Below, piece by piece: positions 10,204 through 18,752 of a stretch of DNA of 64,000 bases (positions within the stretch are counted from its first letter, which is position 1; the number at the start of each line of letters is the position of its first letter). Source of the DNA: Pseudomonas plecoglossicida NBRC 103162 = DSM 15088 (GTDB lineage Bacteria > Pseudomonadota > Gammaproteobacteria > Pseudomonadales > Pseudomonadaceae). The position numbers were made by a program, and so were the translations under genes. Location of the stretch: contig NZ_BBIV01000010.1 of NCBI RefSeq assembly GCF_000730665.1, forward strand, positions 124,001 through 188,000, written 5' to 3'. The notes below the pieces were generated by a model. That model saw nothing but the letters and a program-made list of their open reading frames with translations. It had not been told where the DNA came from and ran no database searches.

Positions 10204-11268
10204 ATGTCCGCTTGCACACTTGACCTCGCCGCACTGGCCCAATCGATCAAGCATTGGGGCCGAGAACTCGGTTTTGCCCACGTCGGCATCGCCGGGGTGG
10301 ACCTTGGCGAGCACGAACAGCACCTGCAGCGCTGGCTCGACGCCGGCTACCAGGGCGAGATGGAATACCTCGGCGCGCACGGCAGCAAGCGGGCCCACCC
10401 CGAGCAACTGATTCCCGGCACCGTGCGCGTGGTCTCGTTGCGCATGGACTACCTGCCTGGCGACACGCAAATGGCACAACGGCTGGCGCAGCCGGAAAAG
10501 GCCTATGTATCGCGCTACGCCCTGGGACGCGACTATCACAAGCTGGTGCGCAAACGCGTGCAGCATCTGGCCGACCGCATCCAGGAAGACATCGGCCCGT
10601 TCGGCTATCGCGCCTTCGTCGACAGCGCCCCGGTGCTGGAAAAGGCCCTGGCCGAACAGGCCGGGCTGGGCTGGATCGGCAAGAACACCCTGCTGCTCAA
10701 CCGCAAGGCCGGCAGCTACTTCTTCCTCGCCGAACTGTTCGTCGACCTGCCGCTGCCGGTGGACGAGGCGCATGCCAGCGAACATTGCGGGCGTTGCGAG
10801 GCGTGCCTGGACATCTGCCCGACCAAGGCCTTCATCGGGCCTTATGTGCTGGATGCGCGGCGCTGCATTTCCTACCTGACCATCGAACTGAAGGGCGCGA
10901 TTCCCGTCGAGTTGCGCTCGATGATGGGCAATCGGGTATTTGGCTGTGATGACTGCCAGATCGTCTGCCCGTGGAACCGTTTTGCCCAGCCGACTCAGGA
11001 GAACGACTTCCAGCCCCGGCACGGCCTGGAAAATACCGAGCTGGCAGAGATGTTCCTGTGGGATGAGCGGACCTTCCTGCGCAAGACCGAAGGCGGGCCA
11101 TTGCGGCGGGCGGGGTATGAGCGTTTCTTGCGCAACCTGGCGGTGGGGTTGGGCAATGCACCTTCGACGATTCCGGTGCTGGAGGCCCTCAAGGCGCGGC
11201 GGGACGACCCTTCGGAGCTGGTGCGTGAGCATGTGCAGTGGGCGCTGGAGCGGCATGGCTGCCGTTAG
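10204..11268 (+). CDS. queG: Epoxyqueuosine reductase QueG
   Basis: A 354-residue iron-sulfur and cobalamin enzyme for the last step of queuosine synthesis (epoxyqueuosine to queuosine in tRNA). Two 4Fe-4S sets are visible: C195-x2-C198-x2-C201-x3-C205 and C221...C248-x2-C251-x3-C255. An N-terminal cobalamin-binding region comes first, with FVDSAPVLEK (Asp140, the likely catalytic acid) and GLGWIGKNTLL. A C-terminal HEAT-like helix tail follows. I use the ATG at 10204; a TTG five codons upstream has no better ribosome site. The 65-bp gap to nnrD must carry two divergent promoters. Confidence 0.95.
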   Translation: MSACTLDLAALAQSIKHWGRELGFAHVGIAGVDLGEHEQHLQRWLDAGYQGEMEYLGAHGSKRAHPEQLIPGTVRVVSLRMDYLPGDTQMAQRLAQPEKAYVSRYALGRDYHKLVRKRVQHLADRIQEDIGPFGYRAFVDSAPVLEKALAEQAGLGWIGKNTLLLNRKAGSYFFLAELFVDLPLPVDEAHASEHCGRCEACLDICPTKAFIGPYVLDARRCISYLTIELKGAIPVELRSMMGNRVFGCDDCQIVCPWNRFAQPTQENDFQPRHGLENTELAEMFLWDERTFLRKTEGGPLRRAGYERFLRNLAVGLGNAPSTIPVLEALKARRDDPSELVREHVQWALERHGCR

Positions 11269-11290
11269 GGGGCCGCTGCGCGCCCCAGCT

Positions 11291-11902
11291 TCACTGCTGG
11301 TCGTTATAGTGGAACTTGGGCATTTCCCAATGGAAACGAATGGCCAGCAAGCGCAGCAGGAACCCGCCAAACAAGGTCAGCAGCATGGCCTGCTCGGCCG
11401 GCAGCTTGAAATACACACACCCCAGATAGAACCACGCCGCCGCAAACGACACGCTGGCATACAGCTCACGCCGGAACACCAGCGGAATGTCGTTGCAGAA
11501 GATGTCTCGCAGAATCCCGCCAAACACCCCGGTGATCACCCCGCTGATCGACGCCACCAGCATTCCCTGCCCCATTTCCAGCGCCGTCATGCAACCAATC
11601 AGGGTGAAGGCCACCAGCCCCAGGGCATCGAGCACCAGGAACAGCGAGCGCAAGCGGCGCATCATCGGCGCAATGAAGATCGTCAGCAGTGCGGCAAGGC
11701 TGGTCAGCACCAGGTATTCCGGGTGCTTCACCCAGGTCAACGGGTAGTGCCCGAGCAGCACGTCGCGCACCGAGCCGCCACCCAGGGCGGTGACACAGGC
11801 GATCAGCACCACGCCAAACCAGTCCATGCCGCGGCGGCCGGCAGACAAGGCGCCAGTCATGGCTTCGGCGGTGATGGCGACAAGGTAGAGCATCAACAAC
11901 AT
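11291..11902 (-). CDS. TRIC-type (UPF0126/YicG) membrane protein
   Basis: A 203-residue inner-membrane protein with about seven hydrophobic segments arranged as two repeats. Each repeat has the family's Gly-rich kink (ALGGGSVRDVLLG and GVFGGILRDIFCND). This is the UPF0126/TRIC family; some bacterial members form trimeric cation channels, while others have been proposed to carry amino acids. The native substrate cannot be told from sequence. I start at MLLMLYLVAITAEAMTG; an upstream extension falls in a repeat region. It is convergent with queG (22-bp gap) and downstream of orn in the same direction. Confidence 0.85.
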   Translation of the reverse strand: MLLMLYLVAITAEAMTGALSAGRRGMDWFGVVLIACVTALGGGSVRDVLLGHYPLTWVKHPEYLVLTSLAALLTIFIAPMMRRLRSLFLVLDALGLVAFTLIGCMTALEMGQGMLVASISGVITGVFGGILRDIFCNDIPLVFRRELYASVSFAAAWFYLGCVYFKLPAEQAMLLTLFGGFLLRLLAIRFHWEMPKFHYNDQQ

Positions 11903-11917
11903 GGTGCGGGTCCAGAT

Positions 11918-12030
11918 AAGCGGCAAGCAGCAAGCCTCAAGCAGCAAGCGATATGCATTGATCGGACGGATAACCGCCCCCGAACATTACACTGCTTGGC
12001 TTGTAGCTTGCCGCTCGAGGCTTGAAGCTT
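11918..12030. repeat. Inverted pair of AAGC/GCTT-rich repeat tracts
   Basis: The left tract (11918-11949) repeats CAAGC with short spacers: AAGCGGCAAGCAGCAAGC then CTCAAGCAGCAAGC. The right tract (11994-12030) is its inverse: GCTTGGCTTGTAGCTTGCC then GCTCGAGGCTTGAAGCTT. A 44-bp spacer lies between them. The right arm overlaps the orn stop codon. The transcript could fold into a long imperfect hairpin between orn and the TRIC gene. This differs in sequence from the two REP families elsewhere in the window. Confidence 0.75.
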
Positions 12031-12571
12031 AAAATTTGATGAAGTGCTCGCGATAGTGGCGCAGTTCGGCGATCGACTCGCGAATGTCGTCCAGCGCGAG
12101 ATGGGTGCCGCCCTTCTTGAAACTGTCACGCACATCCGGCGCCCAGCGCGCGGCCAGTTCCTTCAAGGTTGAAACGTCGAGGTTGCGGTAGTGGAAGTAG
12201 TTTTCCAGCTCGCGCATGTGACGATAAAGGAAGCGGCGGTCCTGGCAGATGCTGTTGCCGCAGATCGGCGACTTGCCCTTCGGCACCCACTGCTCGAGGA
12301 AGGCGATGGTCTGCGCCTGGGCCTCGGCCATGCTCACCTTGCTTTCCCGCACGCGCTGGGTCAGGCCCGAGGCGCCGTGGGTTCGGGTATTCCACTCATC
12401 CATCCGCGCCAGCACTTCGTCGCTGTGGTGGATGGCGATCACCGGCCCTTCGGCCAGCGTGTTCAGTTCACTGTCGGTGACGATGGTGGCCATCTCGATG
12501 ATGACATCGCTGTCCGGGTCCAGACCGGTCATTTCCAGGTCGATCCAGATCAGGTTCTGTGGGTTCTGCAT
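12029..12571 (-). CDS. orn: Oligoribonuclease Orn
   Basis: A 180-residue DEDDh 3'-5' exoribonuclease that degrades 2-5-mers, including pGpG from c-di-GMP breakdown, and so influences c-di-GMP signalling in Pseudomonas. ExoI is IDLEMTGLD with D11 and E13; [13 protein letters not shown] and the [11 protein letters not shown] segment supply the remaining catalytic Asp and His. Length and ends are standard. It is divergent from rsgA with 139 bp between. Confidence 0.98.
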   Translation of the reverse strand: MQNPQNLIWIDLEMTGLDPDSDVIIEMATIVTDSELNTLAEGPVIAIHHSDEVLARMDEWNTRTHGASGLTQRVRESKVSMAEAQAQTIAFLEQWVPKGKSPICGNSICQDRRFLYRHMRELENYFHYRNLDVSTLKELAARWAPDVRDSFKKGGTHLALDDIRESIAELRHYREHFIKF

Positions 12572-12710
12572 GCAGGGCTCCTCGAATAGGCGGTCATATT
12601 AGCCTAGCGCGGGCAGCCCGCGCATTCATGGCGCAACGCCAAGCACGATGGTACGGCGCCTGGCGTGCTAAACTGCGGGCCGTTTTCAATCGCCCCTCCA
12701 CGGAACCTTC

Positions 12711-13742
12711 ATGGCCAAACGCCAGCTCAACCGCCGCCAGAACTGGCGTATCGAAAAAATCCAGAACGAACGCGCCGCACGCGCTGCCAAGCGCGAACAG
12801 CATGCGCTGCAGGAGCTGGAGGGTGGCGACCTGGGGCCGGAACAGCTGGGGTTGGTGATCGCCCACTTCGGCGTGCAGGTCGAGGTCGAGGCTCAGGATG
12901 GCGAGGCCGCCGGCCAGGTATTCCGTTGCCACCTGCGGGCCAACCTGCCGGCGCTGGTCACCGGCGACCGCGTCGTGTGGCGCGCAGGCAACCAGGGCAT
13001 CGGGGTGATCGTCGCGCAGATGCCCCGCAGCACCGAACTGTGCAGGCCGAACAACCACGGCCAGCTCAAGCCGGTGGCGGCCAACGTCGACCTGATCGTG
13101 ATCGTGTTCGCACCCGCTCCCGAGCCGCATCCGAACCTGATCGACCGCTACCTGGTGGCGGCCGAGCATGCCGGCATCCGTCCATTGCTGCTACTGAACA
13201 AGGCCGACCTGATCAATGACGAGAACGGTCCGGGGCTGCATGCGCTGCTCGAGGTCTACCGCGAACTGGGCTACCCGCTGCTCGAGGTCTCGGCGCACCA
13301 CGGCGACGGCATGCAGCGCCTGCAACACATGCTCGATGGCCACATCAGCGTGTTCGTCGGCCAGTCGGGCGTGGGCAAGTCATCGTTGGTCAACAGCCTG
13401 CTGCCGGATGCCGGCACGCGCGTGGGCGATCTTTCCGAATGGTCCGGCCAGGGCACGCACACCACCACTACCGCGCGCCTGTACCACTTCCCCAATGGCG
13501 GCGACCTGATCGACTCACCCGGCATTCGCGAATTCGGCCTCGGCCATGTCAGCCGTGGCGATGTGGAGGATGGCTTCATCGAGTTCCGCGACCTGTTCGG
13601 CACCTGCCGCTTCCGTGACTGCAAGCACGACCGCGAACCGGGCTGCGCCTTGCTCAAGGCACTGGAAGAAGGTCGAATCAAGCCTCAGCGGATGAGCAGC
13701 TACCGCTCGATCATTGCCAGCCTGCCGGAAGATAGCTACTGA
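12711..13742 (+). CDS. rsgA: Ribosome small-subunit GTPase RsgA
   Basis: A 343-residue circularly permuted GTPase that assists late maturation of the 30S subunit. Motif order confirms the permutation: G4 NKAD (163-166), then G1 GQSGVGKS (217-224), then G3 DSPG (268-271). An N-terminal OB fold precedes the G domain. The C-terminal zinc knuckle has C299, C304, H306 and C312. The basic N-terminus ([18 protein letters not shown]) contacts rRNA in homologues. The orn-rsgA neighbourhood is conserved in Pseudomonas. Confidence 0.98.
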   Translation: MAKRQLNRRQNWRIEKIQNERAARAAKREQHALQELEGGDLGPEQLGLVIAHFGVQVEVEAQDGEAAGQVFRCHLRANLPALVTGDRVVWRAGNQGIGVIVAQMPRSTELCRPNNHGQLKPVAANVDLIVIVFAPAPEPHPNLIDRYLVAAEHAGIRPLLLLNKADLINDENGPGLHALLEVYRELGYPLLEVSAHHGDGMQRLQHMLDGHISVFVGQSGVGKSSLVNSLLPDAGTRVGDLSEWSGQGTHTTTTARLYHFPNGGDLIDSPGIREFGLGHVSRGDVEDGFIEFRDLFGTCRFRDCKHDREPGCALLKALEEGRIKPQRMSSYRSIIASLPEDSY

Positions 13743-13815
13743 CCTGTAGGATTATTTACCTCAAAGCGTAGGACTGTTCCGGTTTTACCGTCATCTATTG
13801 CTCCGGCCGCCGCTT

Positions 13816-13844
13816 TCCCTGATGGTCATGACTTCTATCAGGGA
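13816..13844 (+). promoter_or_regulatory. Hairpin overlapping the ribosome site of the TIR-like gene
   Basis: An 8-bp perfect stem (TCCCTGAT at 13816-13823, ATCAGGGA at 13837-13844) with a 13-nt loop. The 3' arm contains the first half of the AGGGAGGG Shine-Dalgarno sequence (13840-13847). When folded it would hide ribosome access to the ATG at 13856. A thermosensor-like or protein-controlled switch is possible; chance is also possible. Confidence 0.5.
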
Positions 13845-13855
13845 GGGCAACCGTG

Positions 13856-14335
13856 ATGCCGGTGTTCATCAGCTACCGCCACGAAGAGCGGCTTGACGCC
13901 TTCATTCTCAACGAGCGCCTCTTGCTCGAAGGCATTCCCGCACAATTGGTCCTGTTCGACTGCGACGGGCAGACCAGCGAAGACCTCTATGGCAGCTTCT
14001 GCCAGCAGGTCTGTGATGCGACCCACTGGATTGGCCTGCTGCCCGAGCGCTTCGCCGATGACTGGTGGACGGCATGGCTGCTGGGGGCTGCAGTCATGGC
14101 CAGCCGCAGAGTGAGTTTCTACCAGCCGGATGGCAACGCTTTGCCGGCTCACCTTGGCAAATGGCCGGTCTTGCGCGAGCGCGCGCATATCGACCTGTTC
14201 GTGAGGGCGTATCACGACGAATGCACATTCGCCCGGGCCTTGACCTTGCCGGCGCTCGGCGGGAGTTGGGCCGACAGGGACAATGCGGACTTCTTCCATG
14301 CCGATCTGAAGGCCAAGATCAGGCGGGGGTTTTGA
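13856..14335 (+). CDS. Orphan TIR-like domain protein
   Basis: A 159-residue soluble protein with no signal peptide. The start MPVFISYRHEE matches box 1 of TIR domains (strand A, FISY). GIPAQLVLFD fits strand B, and HWIGLLPERFADDWWTAWLLGAAV fits the region where active TIR NADases carry W-x3-E. Here the position four after W70 or W71 is Trp or Leu, so the catalytic Glu is missing. The rest is not recognised. The gene stands alone between rsgA and the convergent motB, with a strong AGGGAGGG ribosome site that also serves a GTG one codon upstream. It could be a binding-only TIR, a toxin relative or an unrelated flavodoxin-like fold. The family call is inference. Confidence 0.55.
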   Translation: MPVFISYRHEERLDAFILNERLLLEGIPAQLVLFDCDGQTSEDLYGSFCQQVCDATHWIGLLPERFADDWWTAWLLGAAVMASRRVSFYQPDGNALPAHLGKWPVLRERAHIDLFVRAYHDECTFARALTLPALGGSWADRDNADFFHADLKAKIRRGF

Positions 14336-14353
14336 AAGCGGCCCTCTTGACGC

Positions 14354-15367
14354 TTACTGGTCCTTCGCCTCGTCCATCTTCAAGGTGCCATCCTCGAAGA
14401 TGTTCAGCTTCTGGCGCAGCTCACGCGGCTGCATCGGCGCGTCGCCTGCCCCAGGCGCGGCAGAAGCGCCAGGCGCAGCAGGTGCCGGGGCCTGGGCCGG
14501 CGGCGTCTGCGGCGCGCCCTGCTCGCCCTCGATGTTGCGCTGGGCCTTCTTGGTCAGGACGATGATGTCGATACGACGGTTCACCGGGTTGAACGGGTTC
14601 TTGCGGTCGAACAGCGACGAAGACGCATACCCCACCACCCGCGCCACCTGCTCATCCGGGTAGCCCCCGGCCACCAGCGCGCGGCGCGCGGCATTGGCAC
14701 GGTTGGCCGACAACTCCCAGTTGCCGAATTCACCGCTACCCGAATAGGGCTTGGCATCGGTATGCCCGCTGATGCTGATCTTGTTCGGCACGGCCTTGAT
14801 GGTGTCGGCCATGGCCAGCAGGATGTCCTCGAAATACGGCTGCAGGCGGGCACTGCCGATGTCGAACATCGGCCGGTTCTCGGCATCCATGATCTGGATG
14901 CGCAGACCGTCCTGGGTGATCTCGAACAGGATCTGATCCTTGAACTTCTGCAACTGCGGGTTCTCTTCGACCTTGTTCTGCAGCTCCTGCAGCAACAGCT
15001 CGAGGCGCTCGCGCTCGACCTGTTCGGCCATGGTCTCGACCTGATCCTTGTCCAGCTGGATGCTGGTATCAGGCGTAGGTTCGGACTTCTCTTCCGGGTT
15101 GATGGTCTTTTCCGGCGCCAGCTGCGGCGAGCCGCCCAGGTCGATGACGTAGGGCGTACCGCTTTCGGAGAAGCCGATCGGGTCCTTGAAATAGCCGGCG
15201 ATGGCGATCTTCTGCTCTGGCGTTGCCGTGGACAGCAACCACAGCACCAGGAAGAAGGCCATCATCGCCGTGGCGAAGTCGGCGAAGGCGATTTTCCAGG
15301 CACCCCCATGGTGCCCGCCACCATAGCGCTTGACGCGCTTGATGATTATCGGCTGATTGTTTTCCAT
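14354..15367 (-). CDS. motB: Flagellar motor stator protein MotB
   Basis: A 337-residue stator subunit. It has the conserved basic start (IIIKRVKRYGGGHHGG), then one membrane helix with the proton-binding Asp (KIAFADFATAMMAFFLVLWLL). The periplasmic plug and linker follow, then an OmpA-like peptidoglycan-binding domain (ISGHTDAKPYSGSGEFGNWELSANRA, split here by type). An Ala/Pro-rich tail ends the protein. MotB anchors MotA to the cell wall. The gene lies 3 bp after motA and converges with the TIR-like gene. Confidence 0.96.
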   Translation of the reverse strand: MENNQPIIIKRVKRYGGGHHGGAWKIAFADFATAMMAFFLVLWLLSTATPEQKIAIAGYFKDPIGFSESGTPYVIDLGGSPQLAPEKTINPEEKSEPTPDTSIQLDKDQVETMAEQVERERLELLLQELQNKVEENPQLQKFKDQILFEITQDGLRIQIMDAENRPMFDIGSARLQPYFEDILLAMADTIKAVPNKISISGHTDAKPYSGSGEFGNWELSANRANAARRALVAGGYPDEQVARVVGYASSSLFDRKNPFNPVNRRIDIIVLTKKAQRNIEGEQGAPQTPPAQAPAPAAPGASAAPGAGDAPMQPRELRQKLNIFEDGTLKMDEAKDQ

Positions 15368-15370
15368 GAC

Positions 15371-16222
15371 TCAGCGACCGCGAACCGCTTGTTCCAGCTC
15401 GGCGAAGCTTGGGCGGTGCTTGGGGTACAGCACCTTGCGCCCGAACTCCACGGCCAGCGAAGGCGGCATGCCCGAGGCGGAGGCAACCAGCGATGCCTTG
15501 ATCGACTCGTACAGGTTGAGCTCTTCCTTGGCATCGTGCTCCAGGCACTTGGCCAGCGGCCCGAAGAAGCCATAGGCAGCGAGAATACCGAAGAAGGTAC
15601 CGACCAGGGCCGCACCGACGTGCAGGCCGATGGAAGCCTGGTCGCCATCGCCCAGCGACGCCATGGTCACCACGATCCCCAATACCGCGGCGACGATACC
15701 GAAACCGGGCATGCCGTCGGCAATGCCGGTGACCGCGTGCGACGGGTGCTCGAGCTCTTCCTTCATGCTCAGCAGCTCCATGTCGAACAGGCCTTCGAGC
15801 TCATGGGGCGCCATGTTGCCGGTGGACATGATGCGCAGATAGTCGCAGATGAATGCCGTCATGCGCTCATCGCCCAGCACGGCGGGGTACTTGGCGAAGA
15901 TCGGGCTGGAGGCGGCATCCTCGATGTCGCCCTCGATGGCCATCATGCCCTCGCGACGACTCTTGTTGAGGATCTCGTACACCAGGCCCAGTACCTCCAG
16001 GTAGAAGGTATGGGTGAAGCGCGTGCCGAACATCTTCATCGACTTCTTGATTACATGCATGGTCATGTAACCAGGGTTGGCCTGCATGAAGGCGCCAAAG
16101 GCCGCACCGCCGATGATCAGCACTTCGAACGGCTGGATCAGTGCCGCGATCTTGCCGTGGGAGAGCACATATCCGCCGAGCACGCTCGCGAATACGACGA
16201 TGATGCCGATAATTTTAGCCAT
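15371..16222 (-). CDS. motA: Flagellar motor stator protein MotA
   Basis: A 283-residue inner-membrane proton-channel subunit with four membrane helices. The cytoplasmic loop has the charged torque region (RREGMMAIEGDIED, DERMTAFICDYLR). The last two helices contain PGFGIVAAVLGIVVTMASL and GAALVGTFFGILAAYGFFGPLA. It is transcribed with motB from a sigma-28-type promoter (16287-16313). Pseudomonads usually have a second stator pair, MotCD, elsewhere. Confidence 0.97.
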   Translation of the reverse strand: MAKIIGIIVVFASVLGGYVLSHGKIAALIQPFEVLIIGGAAFGAFMQANPGYMTMHVIKKSMKMFGTRFTHTFYLEVLGLVYEILNKSRREGMMAIEGDIEDAASSPIFAKYPAVLGDERMTAFICDYLRIMSTGNMAPHELEGLFDMELLSMKEELEHPSHAVTGIADGMPGFGIVAAVLGIVVTMASLGDGDQASIGLHVGAALVGTFFGILAAYGFFGPLAKCLEHDAKEELNLYESIKASLVASASGMPPSLAVEFGRKVLYPKHRPSFAELEQAVRGR

Positions 16223-16286
16223 AGGTTCAAAGCACTTGCTGTCGTGGTCAGGGTGAGGGGCGGGAGCTTTAAAACTCTTCTTCTAC

Positions 16287-16313
16287 TTATCGGCAGAACT
16301 GCGCCAGACTATA
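16287..16313 (-). promoter_or_regulatory. FliA (sigma-28) promoter for motAB
   Basis: On the minus strand TATAGTCT is followed after exactly 11 bases by GCCGATAA, the perfect sigma-28 -10 element. The -35 is a 6/8 match to TAAAGTTT. It lies 65 bp upstream of the motA start, which fits late-class flagellar control. Confidence 0.85.
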
Positions 16314-16352
16314 GCCACATAATGAGAAAAGCCAGTTCGGACTGATGTCAAA

Positions 16353-17888
16353 ATGCCAATGGAATCCAAGATACCCACTCAGAATCCGCGTACGCTAGAC
16401 GCCTGGGTAAAGCTGCTCGACGGTGTTCGTTTACCGGTGCCGAAGCACAGTCACGACCGGGTCATGAGCGCCATCAACGATTACCGCCGCTCCCTGCGCG
16501 AGATCGCCGAACTGATGCAGGACAGCCCGGCCCTGGTGCTGTCGGTGATGCGCGAGGCCAATCACCCGGCCAATGCCAGCCAGGCTGAGCCTGCCGAAAG
16601 CCTGGAAATCGCCCTCAATCGCCTGGGCCTGGCACGCAGCAAGGAGCTGCTCAATCGCCTGCCGGCACTGCCGGACGCCGACATCCCTCCCGTGCTGCGC
16701 CAGTTCCTGATGATCAGCCAGCACGCCGCACAACAGGCCAGCGGCCTTTTCGCCAGCCGCCTGGCGCGGCTGTGGCAGGAAATCCACTGGGGCAGCCTGC
16801 TGTTCCTCTCGCCGCTGTGGCCCATGGCGCTGACCTGCCCCGCGCTGCTGGACGCCTGGGAACTGCGCGTCATCCACAAGGGTGAAGATGCCGCGCAAGT
16901 AGAAGAAGAACTTTTCGGTGTACGGATCATGGCCCTGTGCCAAGCCGTAGCCGAACAATGGCGCCTGCCGCAATGGGTAACCCAGGGCTACCGCCTGCTG
17001 CTTGAAGAGCGGGAGCAACTGGCACAGGTACTGAGCATCGCACGCGACGAAGACCTGCTCAGCCAGCAGCACCGCCTGGACGACGCAGCCGGCCTGCGTC
17101 GCTGGTTCAACCAACCTGCCAACACCGTGCTGCTGGCCAACAACCTGGCGCTGGCTGCCCAAGTCGGCTGGAGCAACCCGCATCTGCTTCGCTGGCAATT
17201 GCTGACCGCCCTTTACCTGCAGACATCGCTGGAAGACGTGCAGCAACAGGTCCACCAGCAGGCTGCCGCCAGTGCCCGGCGCCACGCCCGACACGCGCTG
17301 TTCCACCCGGCCGAAGCGCTGCTCTGGCCTTGGCACCAGCGCCGCCCGCACCCCGACATGCTCGCACCACCGCCGCCATCCAGCGAGCAGCTGGGGCGCT
17401 GGCGCGCGCTGTGCCAGGAGCTGCTGGCCCAGCCCAGCCCGTTCAGCAATGCCGTGCACTTGGCCACCCACGCCCGCCAGGCCCTGGAGGAGTGCGGCAT
17501 GCAGCGCATTCTGCTGCTCAGCCTGGACAAGGCCAATGATCTGTTGCGCGTACAACAGGCGGCCGGGCTGCCCAAGGAGGCGGCGGCCATTACCCTGCCC
17601 GTCGCGCAGAACAAACTGCTGCAGAAGCTGCTCAGCAAAGCCGGGCAACTACGCCTCACGCCGGAGAATCACAGCCAGTTCGCTGCACTTTTGCCCTCCC
17701 CGCTGCGAGCAGTCTTCCGCGGCGAACACGTGTTGCTACGCTCGCTGGCGGTCAATGAACAGGTACTGATGCTGGCGGTGGCCGACCAGGGCGGCAAGCC
17801 GCTGGCTGACGTCAGCGTGCAGGCCTTCGGCAAGACCGCGCAGTGTATCGAGCGCGCCCTGACGGTGTTTGCCAACCGCAATGCCTGA
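16353..17888 (+). CDS. HDOD domain protein
   Basis: A 511-residue protein beginning with an HDOD-type helical domain (LPVPKHSHDRVMSAINDYRRS, LREIAELMQDSPALVLSVMREAN, ALNRLGLARSKELLNRLP). HDOD proteins are HD-fold relatives lacking catalytic metal ligands and often act in regulatory signalling. The C-terminal part (about 345-510) may form a GAF-like fold (LLLSLDKANDLLRVQQAAGL, VLMLAVADQGGKPL). No signal peptide or membrane segment is seen. The first ATG has no clear ribosome site, and an ATG two codons on is equally possible. It is divergent from motA, so the FliA promoter lies just upstream on the other strand. Confidence 0.75.
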   Translation: MPMESKIPTQNPRTLDAWVKLLDGVRLPVPKHSHDRVMSAINDYRRSLREIAELMQDSPALVLSVMREANHPANASQAEPAESLEIALNRLGLARSKELLNRLPALPDADIPPVLRQFLMISQHAAQQASGLFASRLARLWQEIHWGSLLFLSPLWPMALTCPALLDAWELRVIHKGEDAAQVEEELFGVRIMALCQAVAEQWRLPQWVTQGYRLLLEEREQLAQVLSIARDEDLLSQQHRLDDAAGLRRWFNQPANTVLLANNLALAAQVGWSNPHLLRWQLLTALYLQTSLEDVQQQVHQQAAASARRHARHALFHPAEALLWPWHQRRPHPDMLAPPPPSSEQLGRWRALCQELLAQPSPFSNAVHLATHARQALEECGMQRILLLSLDKANDLLRVQQAAGLPKEAAAITLPVAQNKLLQKLLSKAGQLRLTPENHSQFAALLPSPLRAVFRGEHVLLRSLAVNEQVLMLAVADQGGKPLADVSVQAFGKTAQCIERALTVFANRNA

Positions 17889-17933
17889 CCCTTGCGCTAC
17901 AATCGCTCCCTCTTTCCACACTGGAGACCGTGG

Positions 17934-18743
17934 ATGACAGACTTTTCCGGATTGCCCCTGGTAATCGAGGCCGATGACTTATTGCCACGCCTCGATTCAC
18001 CACAGCTGATCCTGGTCGACCTCAGCAGCGCCAACCGCTATGTCAGCGGGCATATCCCTGGCGCGCGTTTCGTCGAGGGCAAGCGCACCCAGCTCGGCCT
18101 GCCACCAGCGCCCGGCCTGCTGCCGGCGCTCGGGGACCTGGAGAAACTGTTCAGCGAGCTCGGCCACCACGACGACGCCGTCTACGTGGTCTACGACGAT
18201 GAAGGCGGTGGCTGGGCCGGTCGCTTCATCTGGATGCTCGATGTGGTTGGCCACAAGGCCTACCACTACCTCAACGGTGGCATCCAGGCCTGGCCAGCAG
18301 ACAAGCTGTCGACCGAGGTACTCGCGCCAGCAAACGCCCCTGTGCAGTTGCAGTTGCATGGTGAGCCAACCGCGACTCGCGAGTACCTGCAAAGCCGCCT
18401 GGGCGCCGACGACCTGGTCATCTGGGATGCCCGTGCACCCCAGGAGTTCAGCGGCGAGAAGCTGCTGGCGGCCAAGGGCGGGCATATCCCCGGCGCCATC
18501 AATTTCGAATGGACCGCAGGCATGGATCTCAACGACCACCTGCGCATCCGCAAGGACATCGCCGATGTCCTGAAAGAAAAGGGCATCACCCCTGACAAGG
18601 AAGTGATCACCCATTGCCAGACTCACCGCCGCTCCGGTTTCACCTACCTGGTGGCCAAGGCCCTCGGCTACCCACGCGTAAAGGCCTACGCCGGTTCGTG
18701 GAGCGAATGGGGCAACCACCCGGACACGCCTGTAGAAGTTTAA
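17934..18743 (+). CDS. rhdA: Thiosulfate sulfurtransferase (rhodanese) RhdA
   Basis: A 269-residue tandem-rhodanese enzyme. The N-terminal domain is inactive (VYDDEGGGWAGRFIWML, no Cys in the loop). The C-terminal domain has the active loop CQTHRR with the persulfide Cys at 228; Azotobacter RhdA has CQTHHR. It moves sulfur from thiosulfate to cyanide or other acceptors. I start at MTDFSGLPL after GGAGA; the open frame runs 14 codons further but lacks support. The gene is followed after 9 bp by psd, as in other pseudomonads. Confidence 0.93.
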   Translation: MTDFSGLPLVIEADDLLPRLDSPQLILVDLSSANRYVSGHIPGARFVEGKRTQLGLPPAPGLLPALGDLEKLFSELGHHDDAVYVVYDDEGGGWAGRFIWMLDVVGHKAYHYLNGGIQAWPADKLSTEVLAPANAPVQLQLHGEPTATREYLQSRLGADDLVIWDARAPQEFSGEKLLAAKGGHIPGAINFEWTAGMDLNDHLRIRKDIADVLKEKGITPDKEVITHCQTHRRSGFTYLVAKALGYPRVKAYAGSWSEWGNHPDTPVEV

Positions 18744-18752
18744 GGAACCTGC

